The notes beneath the pieces are model-generated. The model saw only the letters and a list, made by a program, of their open reading frames with translations. It did no database searches and had not been told where the DNA came from. Made by a program: the position numbers and the translations under genes. Shown in pieces: positions 16,056 to 25,371 of a stretch of 37,848 nucleotides of DNA; position 1 is the first letter of the stretch, and each line of letters begins with the position of its first letter. This stretch comes from Cytophagaceae bacterium (GTDB lineage Bacteria; Bacteroidota; Bacteroidia; Cytophagales; Cytophagaceae), in contig JAGKWN010000035.1 in the NCBI GenBank assembly GCA_021151805.1, positions 1-37,848 on the forward strand. The letters are read 5' to 3'.

Positions 16056-19000
16056 TTATTTCAATACAATGATGCGTTGATTCAATACAGAAGATTCCTG
16101 ATTGATAATCAATACATACGTTCCATCCGATAGCGTACTTATATCCAGTCGTGCTTCGTTACCTGTAATATACACCGGCAATAAAACTTCTTCTCCCAAT
16201 ACATTTATCACTTTGAAAGATGAACCGGTAAGGTCTGTATCTGTTTCAACCAACACTTCTTCTTTTGCCGGTACAGGATATACTTTGCCGGAAATTGTTT
16301 TACCACCGCGTACAGCTGTAGTTACATCGCTTGTAGTGATCGAAACCGGTGCAGATGTAGTAACTCCACCCTGGCTATCTGTTACGCGTACAGTAATGGT
16401 ATGGTTTCCCGGGGTCGGGTTATTCCATGTATAGGTATATGGTGCAGATGTACTTGTTCCAATCACGGTTGATCCATCAAGGAATTCAACCTTCGTGATT
16501 GAACCGTCCGGATCCGTAACGTTTACATTGATCACCACCGCACCTGTTATATTGGATTGATCTGCAGGCGACACGATTGTAATAACCGAAGGTTGGTTCT
16601 GCCCTTTTGTAACCGTTATGACAGATGATATTGCTTTGCAACCGGCAGCCGTTGTTACTTCAACGGTATAATCTCCAGCAGCAGTAGCTGTATAAGAAGC
16701 GTCAGTTCCTACTTCGATTGTTCCATTAAACCATTTGTATACGAATCCGGTTCCGGTAGTTGCATTTAGTAATACACTGCCACCAGACACAATAGTTGTT
16801 GAACCTGTAGGTGTAATCGTTGCAGCAGGTATTGGATTCACGGTGACACTGATCTCTACGCGTTCACTTTCACAACCATTCGTTGCCTGGGTAACATAAT
16901 ATTTAACTGTACCTGCGACATCCGTTGACGGCACAGGTGCTACTGTTGACACAGAGCCGCCCGTAAGCGACGGATACCATTTCAATGAAGTTCCAACAGC
17001 ATTCAATGCTGTTGCAGACTCATGCTGGCAGTATACTACCGGAGTCGTAACCGTAGGTGCTGCCGATGCAGGCATTACAACTACTTCAAGCAATGTTCTT
17101 GCACTTTCGCATCCATTGGTTGTCTGAGATACATAATAGCTCGTTGTTCCGGTTGAAGCTGTTGTCGGTACAGGTGTATTGGCTAAAGGAGTAGTGCTAT
17201 TTACAGAAGTATACCATTTCAACCCGCTTCCTGAAGCCGTTAACGGTAATGTTGTTGAATTCTGACAATAGCTTATTGGCGATGTAACACCTGGAGCATT
17301 CGGAGCTGAGCCTACCGTAACTGTTACCGCTGCTGAAGTTGCTTTACAGTTATTTGCATTGGTTACTTCTACCGTGTAAGATCCCGCAGTTGTTGCTGTG
17401 TACGTTGCAGCAGTACCAACCGGGTTTGTTCCGTTCAACCATTTATAAGATGCACCTGCAGAAGAGGTAAGTACTACAGAACCTCCGTTACAGAATGTAG
17501 TTGCACCACCGGCTGTAATCGTTGCTGTAGGTAAAGCATTTACAGTTACTGCAATTGTTGCACGGGCACTTTCGCAACCTGTAATGGTTTGTGATACATA
17601 ATAATTTGTTGTGCCAGCATCTGTGGTAACCGGTGTTGGTGCTGTTGCATTACCTGTTCCATTCGCTGGTGTTGTATACCATAACAAGCTTGTTCCGGTA
17701 GCTGTTAAAGGTGTTGCTGTTGCATTCTGACAATACGTTACCGCTGATCCTGTCGGAGCGACCGGAGCAGTGTTTACCGTAACTGTTACCGCTGCTGAAG
17801 TTGCTTTACAGTTATTTGCATTGGTTACTTCTACCGTATAAGATCCTGCAGTTGTTGCTGTGTACGTTGCAGCAGTACCAACCGGGTTTGTTCCGTTCAA
17901 CCATTTATAAGACGCTCCTGCAGAAGAGGTAAGTACTACAGAACCTCCGTTACAGAATGAGGTTGCGCCACTGGCTGTGATCGTTGCCGTTGGCAATGCA
18001 TTTACAGTTACCGCAATGGAGGTACGGGCACTTTCACAACCATTAACCGTTTGTGATACATAATAATTTGTTGTGCCAGCATCTGTGGTAACCGGTGTTG
18101 GTGCTGTTGCATTACCTGTTCCATTCGCTGGTGTTGTATACCATAATAAGCTTGTTCCGGTAGCTGTTAAAGGTGTTGCCGTTGCATTCTGACAATACGT
18201 TACCGCTGATCCTGTAGGAGCGTTTGGGGCAGTGTTTACCGTAACTGTTACCGCTGCTGAAGTTGCTTTACAGTTATTCGCATTGGTTACTTCTACCGTG
18301 TAAGAGCCCGCAGTTGTTGCTATGTACGTTGCAGCCGTACCAACCGGATTTGTTCCGTTCAACCATTTATAAGATGCGCCTGCAGAAGATGTAAGTATTA
18401 CAGAACCGCCGGTACAGAATGTAGTTGTACCACCTGCTGTGATTGTAGCGGTAGGCAAGGTATTTACAGTTACTGTTACAGCTGTGGAAGTTGCTTTACA
18501 GGAAGCAGCATCGGTCACTTCCACCGTATATGAACCTGCTGTATTTGCTGTATACGTTGCCGTATTTCCAACCTGTGTGATTCCATTCAGCCATTTATAT
18601 GATGCTCCTGTGGAAGAGGTAAGTACTACTGAACCGCCCGTGCAGAATGTTGTTGCACTGCCAGCTGTAATGGTAGCTGCAGGAAGTGCCGTTACAGTTA
18701 CTTCAATTGCAGCACGTGTACTTTCACAACCGCTAACCGTTTGCGATACATAGTAGCTTGTTTTACCTGCTGTTGTTGTTAGAGGTGTAGGCGCTGTTGT
18801 TACACCTGTTCCGTTCGCAGCAACTGTATACCATAATAAATTTGTACCGGTAGCAGATAATTGTGTAGCTGTTGCATTCTGGCAATAGCTTACTGCAGCT
18901 GTTACTGTTGGCGCCGCTGGTGTGGTGCAAGCTAAAGCTCCTTGTAGAATAGCCGTTCCGAATAAAGATGGATCCTGCCATGCATTATCAGTTGCAGCAT

Positions 19001-22000
19001 TCCATGATAGTTTTCCATCTCGTGTTCCGTTATCATCATCGTCATTGATCATGAAATCCATACCTACCAATTGGCCTACTGCCGGTGAACCCTGCAATGT
19101 TGACCATGGAATTCTGGCTTCAATAATATAGCCGCCTGTACGTGCAACGGCGCTATACGTAATACCTGTCACAGAACGCCCTGTTGGCAATGAGCCAACA
19201 GTAGTTCCATCGTTCCACCCAAAGGTATATTGCACATCGTTGGCACCATAGGTTGTTGCTTTGTCATTGTTAATATCTACGTAGACTTCTACTCCATCAT
19301 CGTCGTACACGTTGGTACTTTCGTTAACCTTAGTATCGTCAGTAATATCTGCCATCACGTACAGATAGGTATCATCCCACAAGGCTTTAAAGTTTCCGGA
19401 GAGATCCGCAGTATTGGTAACAACACCTGAAAGCAATTTGGTAGCTACCGCAGCCGGGATACCGGCATTGTTCCATACAGCGTCAATCGTACCGTCAATC
19501 GTTATCGGACTGCTTACTTTATATATTTTATAGGTATTGTTTACCGTAACGGTAACTGAAGTTCTAGGTCCTTCGCAGCTATTCAATGTTTGCCCTACAT
19601 AATAAATAGTAGTACCAGTAACTGTTGTTACAGGCACAGGTGCAGAAGCCAATGCAGTTCCACCAGTTGCGGTAGTATACCATTTCAGAGCAGTACCGGT
19701 AGCAGTCAATGCTACAGCTGCATCATTCAGTTCGTAGGCTACCGTTGCTGAAGGAACTACCGGTGCCGGTGTAGCACAGGTATTCGGACAAGCTGGTTTC
19801 CATACTTTAAAGTTTCCGGAACAATTCAACATAGCAAGCATGTACAACATACCGTCATAATATCTATATGTGCCGGAAGGTATTCCTGTATTCCAGAATT
19901 CCTGGACAAAGGGTGTTGACAAAGTCGTATTCGTACTTGCCAGTGAAGCTACGGCATTACAGGCAACAAGGCCCGTGGAGTGTTCACCGGAAGCGTTGGT
20001 TCCGTTCCAGTCATAATGATTCATATAACCGGATCCCTGATTTTTAAAAAATGTCAGATAACGATCGGCAATCACAGGCTGCTGGGCATCCAGTTTGAAC
20101 CAATGATAATCTACACTCATGTTCATGATTGAACGCCACGCATCGTACATGAAACGATGGCTATTGGAATTAAATGATGTAGTTTTCGGAGTTCCATCAA
20201 AATTTGAATAATCAGCACTCAGCCCTGAGCTGGAGTGTGAAGCATCACGAAGCAGCTTTCTTGCCGCGCCTGGCGTTTGCTGCCAGAATGAAGTATTAGT
20301 AGTTGACCATCTTGACCACAGTTCAAAAAAACCAGGAAGGTTATAAGAGGGATCCGTATAATCATAAGATCCATTGTTTGGACCAAATGTAATAAGTTTA
20401 GAACTGGTATTAAATAAACTATTAACCCCGCCGGCACCGGTTTTACTCTGCACCTTACTTAAAACAGATTGTGCTTCTGCAGCATAGTTGTATATACCGG
20501 TACCGTTGCCCCATCTGTTTGCTGCAAAAAATAATGCTGTAATAAAGTAAGCTTCGCCATCCGGAGCAGGATTATTATCAATGGCGGTGCCATTCGTATT
20601 CAGCTGCCAACGGAAAAAACCATCCAGATTACCTGAAGTATTCTGCATATATGTTTTCACCCACTTCCATAATTTATCGAATTCAGCTTTTTTATCAAGC
20701 TGCACACAAATCATTAAGCCATATGACATACCTTCTGAACGTACGTCATTATTAGCGATATCCTGAATATAAGCCATATCACTACCAACTTCATAATATA
20801 CCTTTTGACTCGCACTACCATAAAAAAGCTGCTGAAATGCAGCATTCACTTTGGTATTGATCTCCGTATCAGTTTTATTTAATAGCTCTTTGAACATATT
20901 TCTGTATACACCTGTGAAATAGGCTCCATCTCCGGTTTCCCCGCAATTATCGGTACCGCCGCCGGAAGAAGTAACATTTACAACAATAGCAGCTCTTGGA
21001 CCTTCACAGCTGTTCAATGTTTGAGAAACATAATACGTTGCTGTTCCTGCTGTTGTAGTAGAAGGAACCGGAGCAGTTGTACTTGCTGTTCCACCTGTAG
21101 CATCTGTGCCATACCATTTCAAAGCAGTACCGGTTGCTGTCAATGCGGTAGCCGTAGCACCCTGTATATAGGATACTGGTGTAGTAACGGTTGGTGCAGC
21201 AGTTGTACAACCCGGATTTGTTACCGAAGCATTTGCCAGGGTATATACACCTTTATCAGGAACAATATCGAATTGAATATACTTCACTCCGCTTATGGTA
21301 ACAATGGTTGAAGAAATGATTGTCGTTCCCTGCATCACACGTACGGTTGTCCAGGTAGATGGCAACTGGCGGCGGATCGTTACAGCAGCATCATAGATTG
21401 TGTTATCCAGACCATCGGTCGGAGTCATACGCAATGAATCTGCGTTTACTGTTGTTTCAGTAATCGCCATGGCATTGCGTTCTTTAATATACTTTACAAC
21501 GTTGCCGAATGTTCCTACCCAATAATCTGCTTTGTTCGTATTTACATAAGACAGGTGACTGCTCAAAATGCTAGATGCCAAAGGAGAATAACCGCCATCA
21601 TTATCAATGCCATGAATCAGAAACACGCACCAGCCTCCGGCTGTTTTGGCGTTACCCACGCGCGTATTCATGTCTGCTGCCGTGTTCACACCGGTACTAC
21701 CGCATATGATGGAACTCAATGTATAAAAATCTGATGGAGATTTAGCAATGATCTGACCACTGCACGTTCTACCCGCGATATAATATTTTTGAACTGTAGC
21801 TACATCGCCAAGGTTACAGTTGGGATAAGCGACGGTATAACATTTCTGCGTAGTGATCTGTGTATTAATCGTAGCCTGTGAATTTTTTAATTCTGTATCC
21901 TGATTGGCAACCGACAGATCCGGTAAATTACTATGGGTTACCGTGTGGCTGGCAATTTCATGCCCGGCACTCGCAGCCGTACGCATGTTGTTCCAGTTCG

Positions 22001-22235
22001 GATTCATACTTTGTGTTACTGCAAATATGGTCGCCTTGAAACCATAATTGTTTAACAAAGGAATAGCAACCGGAATCTGGTTGCTTGTATTATCATCAAA
22101 AGTGTATGTTACCGCAGACGGTTTAAAGTCCTTCCAGGTACCTACCTGATATGCAGCTGGAATTTGTGCTTGTAACGGTGTAGAAAATGCTACACAACTA
22201 AGGAGAATGAGTAAAACAAGGAATTGTTTTTTCAT
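16056..22235 (-). CDS. Multimodular CE4 deacetylase - GH8 xylanase-type protein with CBM9 and T9SS tail
   Basis: The ATG at 22233-22235 gives about 2059 residues and a clean signal peptide (MKKQFLVLLILLSC...LQAQ). An upstream in-frame ATG (22325) would add 30 unlikely residues. Numbering below follows the longer frame (subtract 30). A NodB-type CE4 domain lies at about 60-285 with TFDD (Asp77, Asp78), His127 and His131 of the SHTVTH motif, and LIHG (His238). An Ig-like module lies at 377-450. A GH8 domain lies at about 461-845 with predicted acid Glu531 (VRSEGMSYG), conserved Asp589 (APDGEAYF) and probable base Asp728 (YDAWR). It resembles GH8 xylanases and reducing-end xylose-releasing enzymes. 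An Ig-like module follows at 855-929, then a CBM9-like domain (about 931-1130), two alternating types of Ig-like repeats (1136-1907), a Big_7-type Ig domain (1911-1998) and a type A sorting domain (2011-2089). It is predicted to be secreted by the T9SS and to deacetylate and cleave xylan. Confidence 0.92.
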   Translation of the reverse strand: MKKQFLVLLILLSCVAFSTPLQAQIPAAYQVGTWKDFKPSAVTYTFDDNTSNQIPVAIPLLNNYGFKATIFAVTQSMNPNWNNMRTAASAGHEIASHTVTHSNLPDLSVANQDTELKNSQATINTQITTQKCYTVAYPNCNLGDVATVQKYYIAGRTCSGQIIAKSPSDFYTLSSIICGSTGVNTAADMNTRVGNAKTAGGWCVFLIHGIDNDGGYSPLASSILSSHLSYVNTNKADYWVGTFGNVVKYIKERNAMAITETTVNADSLRMTPTDGLDNTIYDAAVTIRRQLPSTWTTVRVMQGTTIISSTIVTISGVKYIQFDIVPDKGVYTLANASVTNPGCTTAAPTVTTPVSYIQGATATALTATGTALKWYGTDATGGTASTTAPVPSTTTAGTATYYVSQTLNSCEGPRAAIVVNVTSSGGGTDNCGETGDGAYFTGVYRNMFKELLNKTDTEINTKVNAAFQQLFYGSASQKVYYEVGSDMAYIQDIANNDVRSEGMSYGLMICVQLDKKAEFDKLWKWVKTYMQNTSGNLDGFFRWQLNTNGTAIDNNPAPDGEAYFITALFFAANRWGNGTGIYNYAAEAQSVLSKVQSKTGAGGVNSLFNTSSKLITFGPNNGSYDYTDPSYNLPGFFELWSRWSTTNTSFWQQTPGAARKLLRDASHSSSGLSADYSNFDGTPKTTSFNSNSHRFMYDAWRSIMNMSVDYHWFKLDAQQPVIADRYLTFFKNQGSGYMNHYDWNGTNASGEHSTGLVACNAVASLASTNTTLSTPFVQEFWNTGIPSGTYRYYDGMLYMLAMLNCSGNFKVWKPACPNTCATPAPVVPSATVAYELNDAAVALTATGTALKWYTTATGGTALASAPVPVTTVTGTTIYYVGQTLNSCEGPRTSVTVTVNNTYKIYKVSSPITIDGTIDAVWNNAGIPAAVATKLLSGVVTNTADLSGNFKALWDDTYLYVMADITDDTKVNESTNVYDDDGVEVYVDINNDKATTYGANDVQYTFGWNDGTTVGSLPTGRSVTGITYSAVARTGGYIIEARIPWSTLQGSPAVGQLVGMDFMINDDDDNGTRDGKLSWNAATDNAWQDPSLFGTAILQGALACTTPAAPTVTAAVSYCQNATATQLSATGTNLLWYTVAANGTGVTTAPTPLTTTAGKTSYYVSQTVSGCESTRAAIEVTVTALPAATITAGSATTFCTGGSVVLTSSTGASYKWLNGITQVGNTATYTANTAGSYTVEVTDAASCKATSTAVTVTVNTLPTATITAGGTTTFCTGGSVILTSSAGASYKWLNGTNPVGTAATYIATTAGSYTVEVTNANNCKATSAAVTVTVNTAPNAPTGSAVTYCQNATATPLTATGTSLLWYTTPANGTGNATAPTPVTTDAGTTNYYVSQTVNGCESARTSIAVTVNALPTATITASGATSFCNGGSVVLTSSAGASYKWLNGTNPVGTAATYTATTAGSYTVEVTNANNCKATSAAVTVTVNTAPVAPTGSAVTYCQNATATPLTATGTSLLWYTTPANGTGNATAPTPVTTDAGTTNYYVSQTITGCESARATIAVTVNALPTATITAGGATTFCNGGSVVLTSSAGASYKWLNGTNPVGTAATYTATTAGSYTVEVTNANNCKATSAAVTVTVGSAPNAPGVTSPISYCQNSTTLPLTASGSGLKWYTSVNSTTPLANTPVPTTASTGTTSYYVSQTTNGCESARTLLEVVVMPASAAPTVTTPVVYCQHESATALNAVGTSLKWYPSLTGGSVSTVAPVPSTDVAGTVKYYVTQATNGCESERVEISVTVNPIPAATITPTGSTTIVSGGSVLLNATTGTGFVYKWFNGTIEVGTDASYTATAAGDYTVEVTTAAGCKAISSVITVTKGQNQPSVITIVSPADQSNITGAVVINVNVTDPDGSITKVEFLDGSTVIGTSTSAPYTYTWNNPTPGNHTITVRVTDSQGGVTTSAPVSITTSDVTTAVRGGKTISGKVYPVPAKEEVLVETDTDLTGSSFKVINVLGEEVLLPVYITGNEARLDISTLSDGTYVLIINQESSVLNQRIIVLK
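16605..18920 (-). repeat. Alternating Ig-like repeat array in the CE4-GH8 gene
   Basis: The array has two repeat types of about 75 residues each. Type A carries YCQN...LLWYT...YYVSQT..GCES and type B carries FC.GGSVVLTSS.GASYKWLNG...YTVEVT...CKATS. The order in the protein is A-B-B-A-B-A-B-A-A-B. Blocks of about 460 bp (type B plus type A) repeat almost unchanged at DNA level near 17.6-17.8 and 18.0-18.2 kb, which suggests recent duplication or gene conversion. Confidence 0.85.
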
Positions 22236-22525
22236 ATTGAACAACGGTTGAATATACATACGCATGCAAAGTACTGATTTAATTTTCCTACATGATGCAA
22301 CAGCGTTTATCTGTTTACAAAACATGTATTTTTAATCATAATCAGGTTAGTATAAGTTGAGTTATAGGTTCTACGAACGGTCTTAAAAAAAGTAAACAAG
22401 ATCTGTAAAGAATGCCAAAAACGAAGAATGAATTATAAAAAGCTTATATAAAATGACAAAAGACCGCTTTAAACTGCGTTTTGTAGAATCAATACATTGA
22501 ATTAGGCTATTCAGCTACGACGCAT

Positions 22526-22724
22526 TTATATGTATTTGCATTTTGAATAGATCAGATAAAGTCTGTTTTCAAGTATACTTGTATCAATAGACTCAAAATC
22601 TTTAATAATTATTAATGTTCCTTTCGCATCATATACCGCACCGCTGACGCTTTCGGACAAATGCAACGTTAGCATTGTTACCGGATCCAGGAATATAACA
22701 AAGGCTTTTTACACCTGCCTTCAT
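22526..22724 (-). pseudogene. Decayed remnant of a T9SS type A C-terminal sorting domain
   Basis: On the minus strand a 49-codon open frame (22526-22675) reads LTLHLSESVSGAVYDAKG, then TLIIIKDFESIDTSILEN and RLYLIYSK before a stop. It extends upstream through KAFVIFLDPVT. This matches the order of conserved blocks in type A sorting domains: YPNP, a strand ending in LxLxL, VYDxxG, SIDxSxLxxGxYxVxxxx. In the remnant the YPNP-like block has become FLDP and the Gly before Tyr has become Arg. An ATG at 22722-22724 would be in frame if one A of the five-A run at 22706-22710 were absent. The expected upstream catalytic domains are not present, so I read it as the tail of a lost secreted protein. A neutral AT-rich coincidence is possible but less likely given the block order. 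Confidence 0.5.
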
Positions 22725-22870
22725 TTTTACAACCGTGCAAGACAACAGCGGTCGCAACAGAAACCGGGATTATCGCTATGGAAGATTATAAAACAACTCC
22801 TTACATCTAATACCGATTGTTTTTCAGGCACTAAAATTACAAGCCTATTCTTTCAGTATTTCAGAATAAA

Positions 22871-22889
22871 TGTTATATTCAATATAACA
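22871..22889. promoter_or_regulatory. 19-bp perfect palindrome upstream of the histidine kinase
   Basis: TGTTATATT-C-AATATAACA has 9-bp perfect arms around one base and ends 46 nt before the kinase ATG. The symmetry suits a dimeric regulator. The regulator is unknown. Confidence 0.45.
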
Positions 22890-22935
22890 GAATCGTTTTT
22901 TATGCCGGATAAAAAGTATTCCACCGGAAGAACCC

Positions 22936-25371
22936 ATGTTTCGTGATATAAATAGTACAGAAGAAATATTCCGTATAGCAAACAGCTTACCAGCTTTAAT
23001 CTGGATGTCTGGCCCGGATAAGCTCCATCACTTTTTCAACAAAAGCTGGCTTGATTTTACAGGCAGAACACTGGAAGAAGAAACAGGTTCTGGCTGGCAA
23101 GCAGGTATTCATCCGGAAGATCTTGATGCATACATCAAAGCCTACCATTCTGCTTTTGATAAACAAGAACCGTTTCATATTGAATACAGGCTTAGAAGAT
23201 ATGATGGTATTTATCGTTGGATGTTTGACAAAGGCACGCCGCACTTCAATACAAATAATATTTTTTTAGGCTATACCGGCGGCTGCATGGATATTCATGC
23301 ACAGAAGGAGTTTTCACGGGAATTGGAAAAACAGGTTTATAATAGAACCAGAGAGCTACAGCAAATCAATGAAGAGCTTATAAAAAGTGAAGAGCGCTAC
23401 CACCGCATGGTTGAAGAGGTTGAGGAATATGCCATCTTATCATTAACTAAAGAAGGCATCATTGAGAATTGGAACAAAGGTGCGGAAAAAATTAAAGGTT
23501 ATAAATCAGAAGAAGTCATCGGACAGTATTTCAATATATTTTATACTCCTGAAGACAGAAAAAATGGTTTGCCTGAAAAACTGTTAAATGAAGCCAGGGA
23601 GCGTGGAACGGTAAAACATGAGGGTTGGCGGACCCGAAAAGATAAGAGCCATTTCTGGGGTTATGTTGTAATTACAGCCTTGTTTGATGAAAATAAAAAC
23701 ATCATTGGTTTTTCAAAAGTAACACGTGACCTGACCGATAAAAAAGTTGCTGAAGATCAATTAGCAGAAAGCAATAAAGAGTTACAAAATAAAACCAACC
23801 AGTTACTGGAGGCCCAGCATCTGACACATATGGGCAGCTGGGAATGGGATATCAAAGAAGATAAAATTACCTGGTCAGAAGAATTGTATAAAATGTTTGG
23901 TTTGACTCCCTACGAAATCGAGCCCAACTATATTAACTTTGCCAGTTTTATTCATCCGGACGACCAGCCATTGTTGAATGAAGTGGTGGAACAGGCAATC
24001 AAAAAACATAAGCCCTATCATTTTACACATCGCATCACCCGGCCGGATGGTACACAACGCATTATCAGCGGAAGAGGAAAAGTTTTTACCGATGCCGAAG
24101 GAAATGTTATACGTCTCGCAGGAACCGCACAGGATATAACCGAACAGAAAAATTACGAATGGGAATTAAAGGAAAGTGAAGAACGCTTTCTTAAAATTTT
24201 TCATAACAATCCTGTTCCTATGACCTTTGCTGAAATCAAAACAAACAAAATAAAGTATGCTAATAATTTATTTTGTTCCGTGTTTGGTTATACACAGGAA
24301 GAAGTTATCGGTCACACATCAGAAGAGCTGCAGCTTCTTTCTCCGGAAGAGAACGCCCGCGTGATTGGCATCATACTGGATACTTTGCAGGAAACACGTA
24401 GTGTGGCAGAGCTGCAGGAACTTTCCGTAGAAGAAACGGAAGAGCTGCTTGTGCGATTAAATCAATCAGAAGCGATCCGGAATATTGAAATCCTCTATAC
24501 CAGAAAAAACGGCGAACAATTTCCAGCTATTGTTTCGTATGAAGTTATCCGGATTGGAAAGGAAAAATATACGATCACTTCATATCAGGATATTACCGAA
24601 CGAAAAAAAGTAGAGCTGCTGCTTAAACACCAGAATGAAGAGCTCGCTAAAATGAATAGTGAATTAAAATCGTTCGCCTATATTTCCAGCCACGATCTGC
24701 AGGAACCTTTGAGAAAAATTCAAACCTTTGCCGGCCGCATCCTGGAAAAAGAGTACGAGAATTTATCTGAAAACGGCAAAGAACAATTCACACGTATGCA
24801 TGGCGCTGCCAAGCGTATGCAGCGGCTCATTACAGACCTGCTCGACTACTCGCGCATGAGCAGCGAAAAACGCATATTTGAGTTTACAGACCTTTCTAGC
24901 ATTATTACTGAAATAAAAGAAGAATTGCATGACGATTTAACGGCAAAAAATGCTGTGATCGAAACAGGTAAAATGTGCTCCATCAATATTATCCCGTTTC
25001 AGTTCAAACAGCTGATGAATAATCTTATCAGCAATTCCTTAAAGTTTTCACATCCTGAACGCCCTTTACGCATCACTATAAAATCAACCATTGCCAAAGG
25101 TCATACCTTTCACAACGCGCGATTATTTCCGCATGTAAACTATTGCAAAATAACTGTAGCCGACAATGGCATTGGTTTTGACCCACAATACAACGAACGT
25201 ATTTTTGAAGTATTCCAACGCTTGCATGGCAGCGATCAATATAAGGGCACCGGTATCGGACTGGCCATTGTAAAGAAAATTGTCGACAATCACGTCGGAA
25301 TCATTACTGCCAGCGGAAAAATAAATGAAGGAGCAACATTCCACATTTACATTCCTGAAAAATCATTATAA
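22936..25371 (+). CDS. Soluble multi-PAS sensor histidine kinase
   Basis: This 811-residue cytoplasmic histidine kinase has no membrane segment. It has four PAS domains at about 8-125, 150-270, 292-405 and 412-558, each ending in a PAC-like segment (for example TRDLTDKK, AQDITEQK and YQDITERK). Short coiled-coil linkers join them. The dimerisation domain carries the phospho-acceptor His586 in ISSHDLQEPLRK. The ATPase domain has the N-box around Asn696-Asn700, DNGIGFD (743-749) and GTGIGLA (771-777). The fourth PAS contains an acidic, possibly helical insertion at about 484-512. No response regulator gene is adjacent, so it is an orphan kinase. The input signal is unknown. Its last two codons overlap those of the convergent SRPBCC gene. 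Confidence 0.93.
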   Translation: MFRDINSTEEIFRIANSLPALIWMSGPDKLHHFFNKSWLDFTGRTLEEETGSGWQAGIHPEDLDAYIKAYHSAFDKQEPFHIEYRLRRYDGIYRWMFDKGTPHFNTNNIFLGYTGGCMDIHAQKEFSRELEKQVYNRTRELQQINEELIKSEERYHRMVEEVEEYAILSLTKEGIIENWNKGAEKIKGYKSEEVIGQYFNIFYTPEDRKNGLPEKLLNEARERGTVKHEGWRTRKDKSHFWGYVVITALFDENKNIIGFSKVTRDLTDKKVAEDQLAESNKELQNKTNQLLEAQHLTHMGSWEWDIKEDKITWSEELYKMFGLTPYEIEPNYINFASFIHPDDQPLLNEVVEQAIKKHKPYHFTHRITRPDGTQRIISGRGKVFTDAEGNVIRLAGTAQDITEQKNYEWELKESEERFLKIFHNNPVPMTFAEIKTNKIKYANNLFCSVFGYTQEEVIGHTSEELQLLSPEENARVIGIILDTLQETRSVAELQELSVEETEELLVRLNQSEAIRNIEILYTRKNGEQFPAIVSYEVIRIGKEKYTITSYQDITERKKVELLLKHQNEELAKMNSELKSFAYISSHDLQEPLRKIQTFAGRILEKEYENLSENGKEQFTRMHGAAKRMQRLITDLLDYSRMSSEKRIFEFTDLSSIITEIKEELHDDLTAKNAVIETGKMCSINIIPFQFKQLMNNLISNSLKFSHPERPLRITIKSTIAKGHTFHNARLFPHVNYCKITVADNGIGFDPQYNERIFEVFQRLHGSDQYKGTGIGLAIVKKIVDNHVGIITASGKINEGATFHIYIPEKSL

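Larger units (their letters stand above)
22236..22935. other. About 700-bp region without an intact gene
   Basis: This gap separates the divergent CE4-GH8 and histidine kinase genes. It holds the upstream leader of the CE4-GH8 gene, an imperfect hairpin near 22456-22484, the remnant of a T9SS sorting domain on the minus strand (22526-22724) and a 19-bp palindrome before the kinase (22871-22889). I saw no intact gene and no exact TAnnTTTG element for either flanking gene. Confidence 0.6.

Noticed and set aside
18439..18753. Open frame on the plus strand opposite the Ig-like repeats
   Set aside because: It is an antisense shadow of low-complexity Thr/Ala/Val codons of the CE4-GH8 gene and has no independent start context or family pattern.
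22236..22325. Longer N-terminus for the CE4-GH8 protein from the ATG at 22325
   Set aside because: The extra 30 residues are basic and Cys-rich and would bury the clean signal peptide that starts at 22235.
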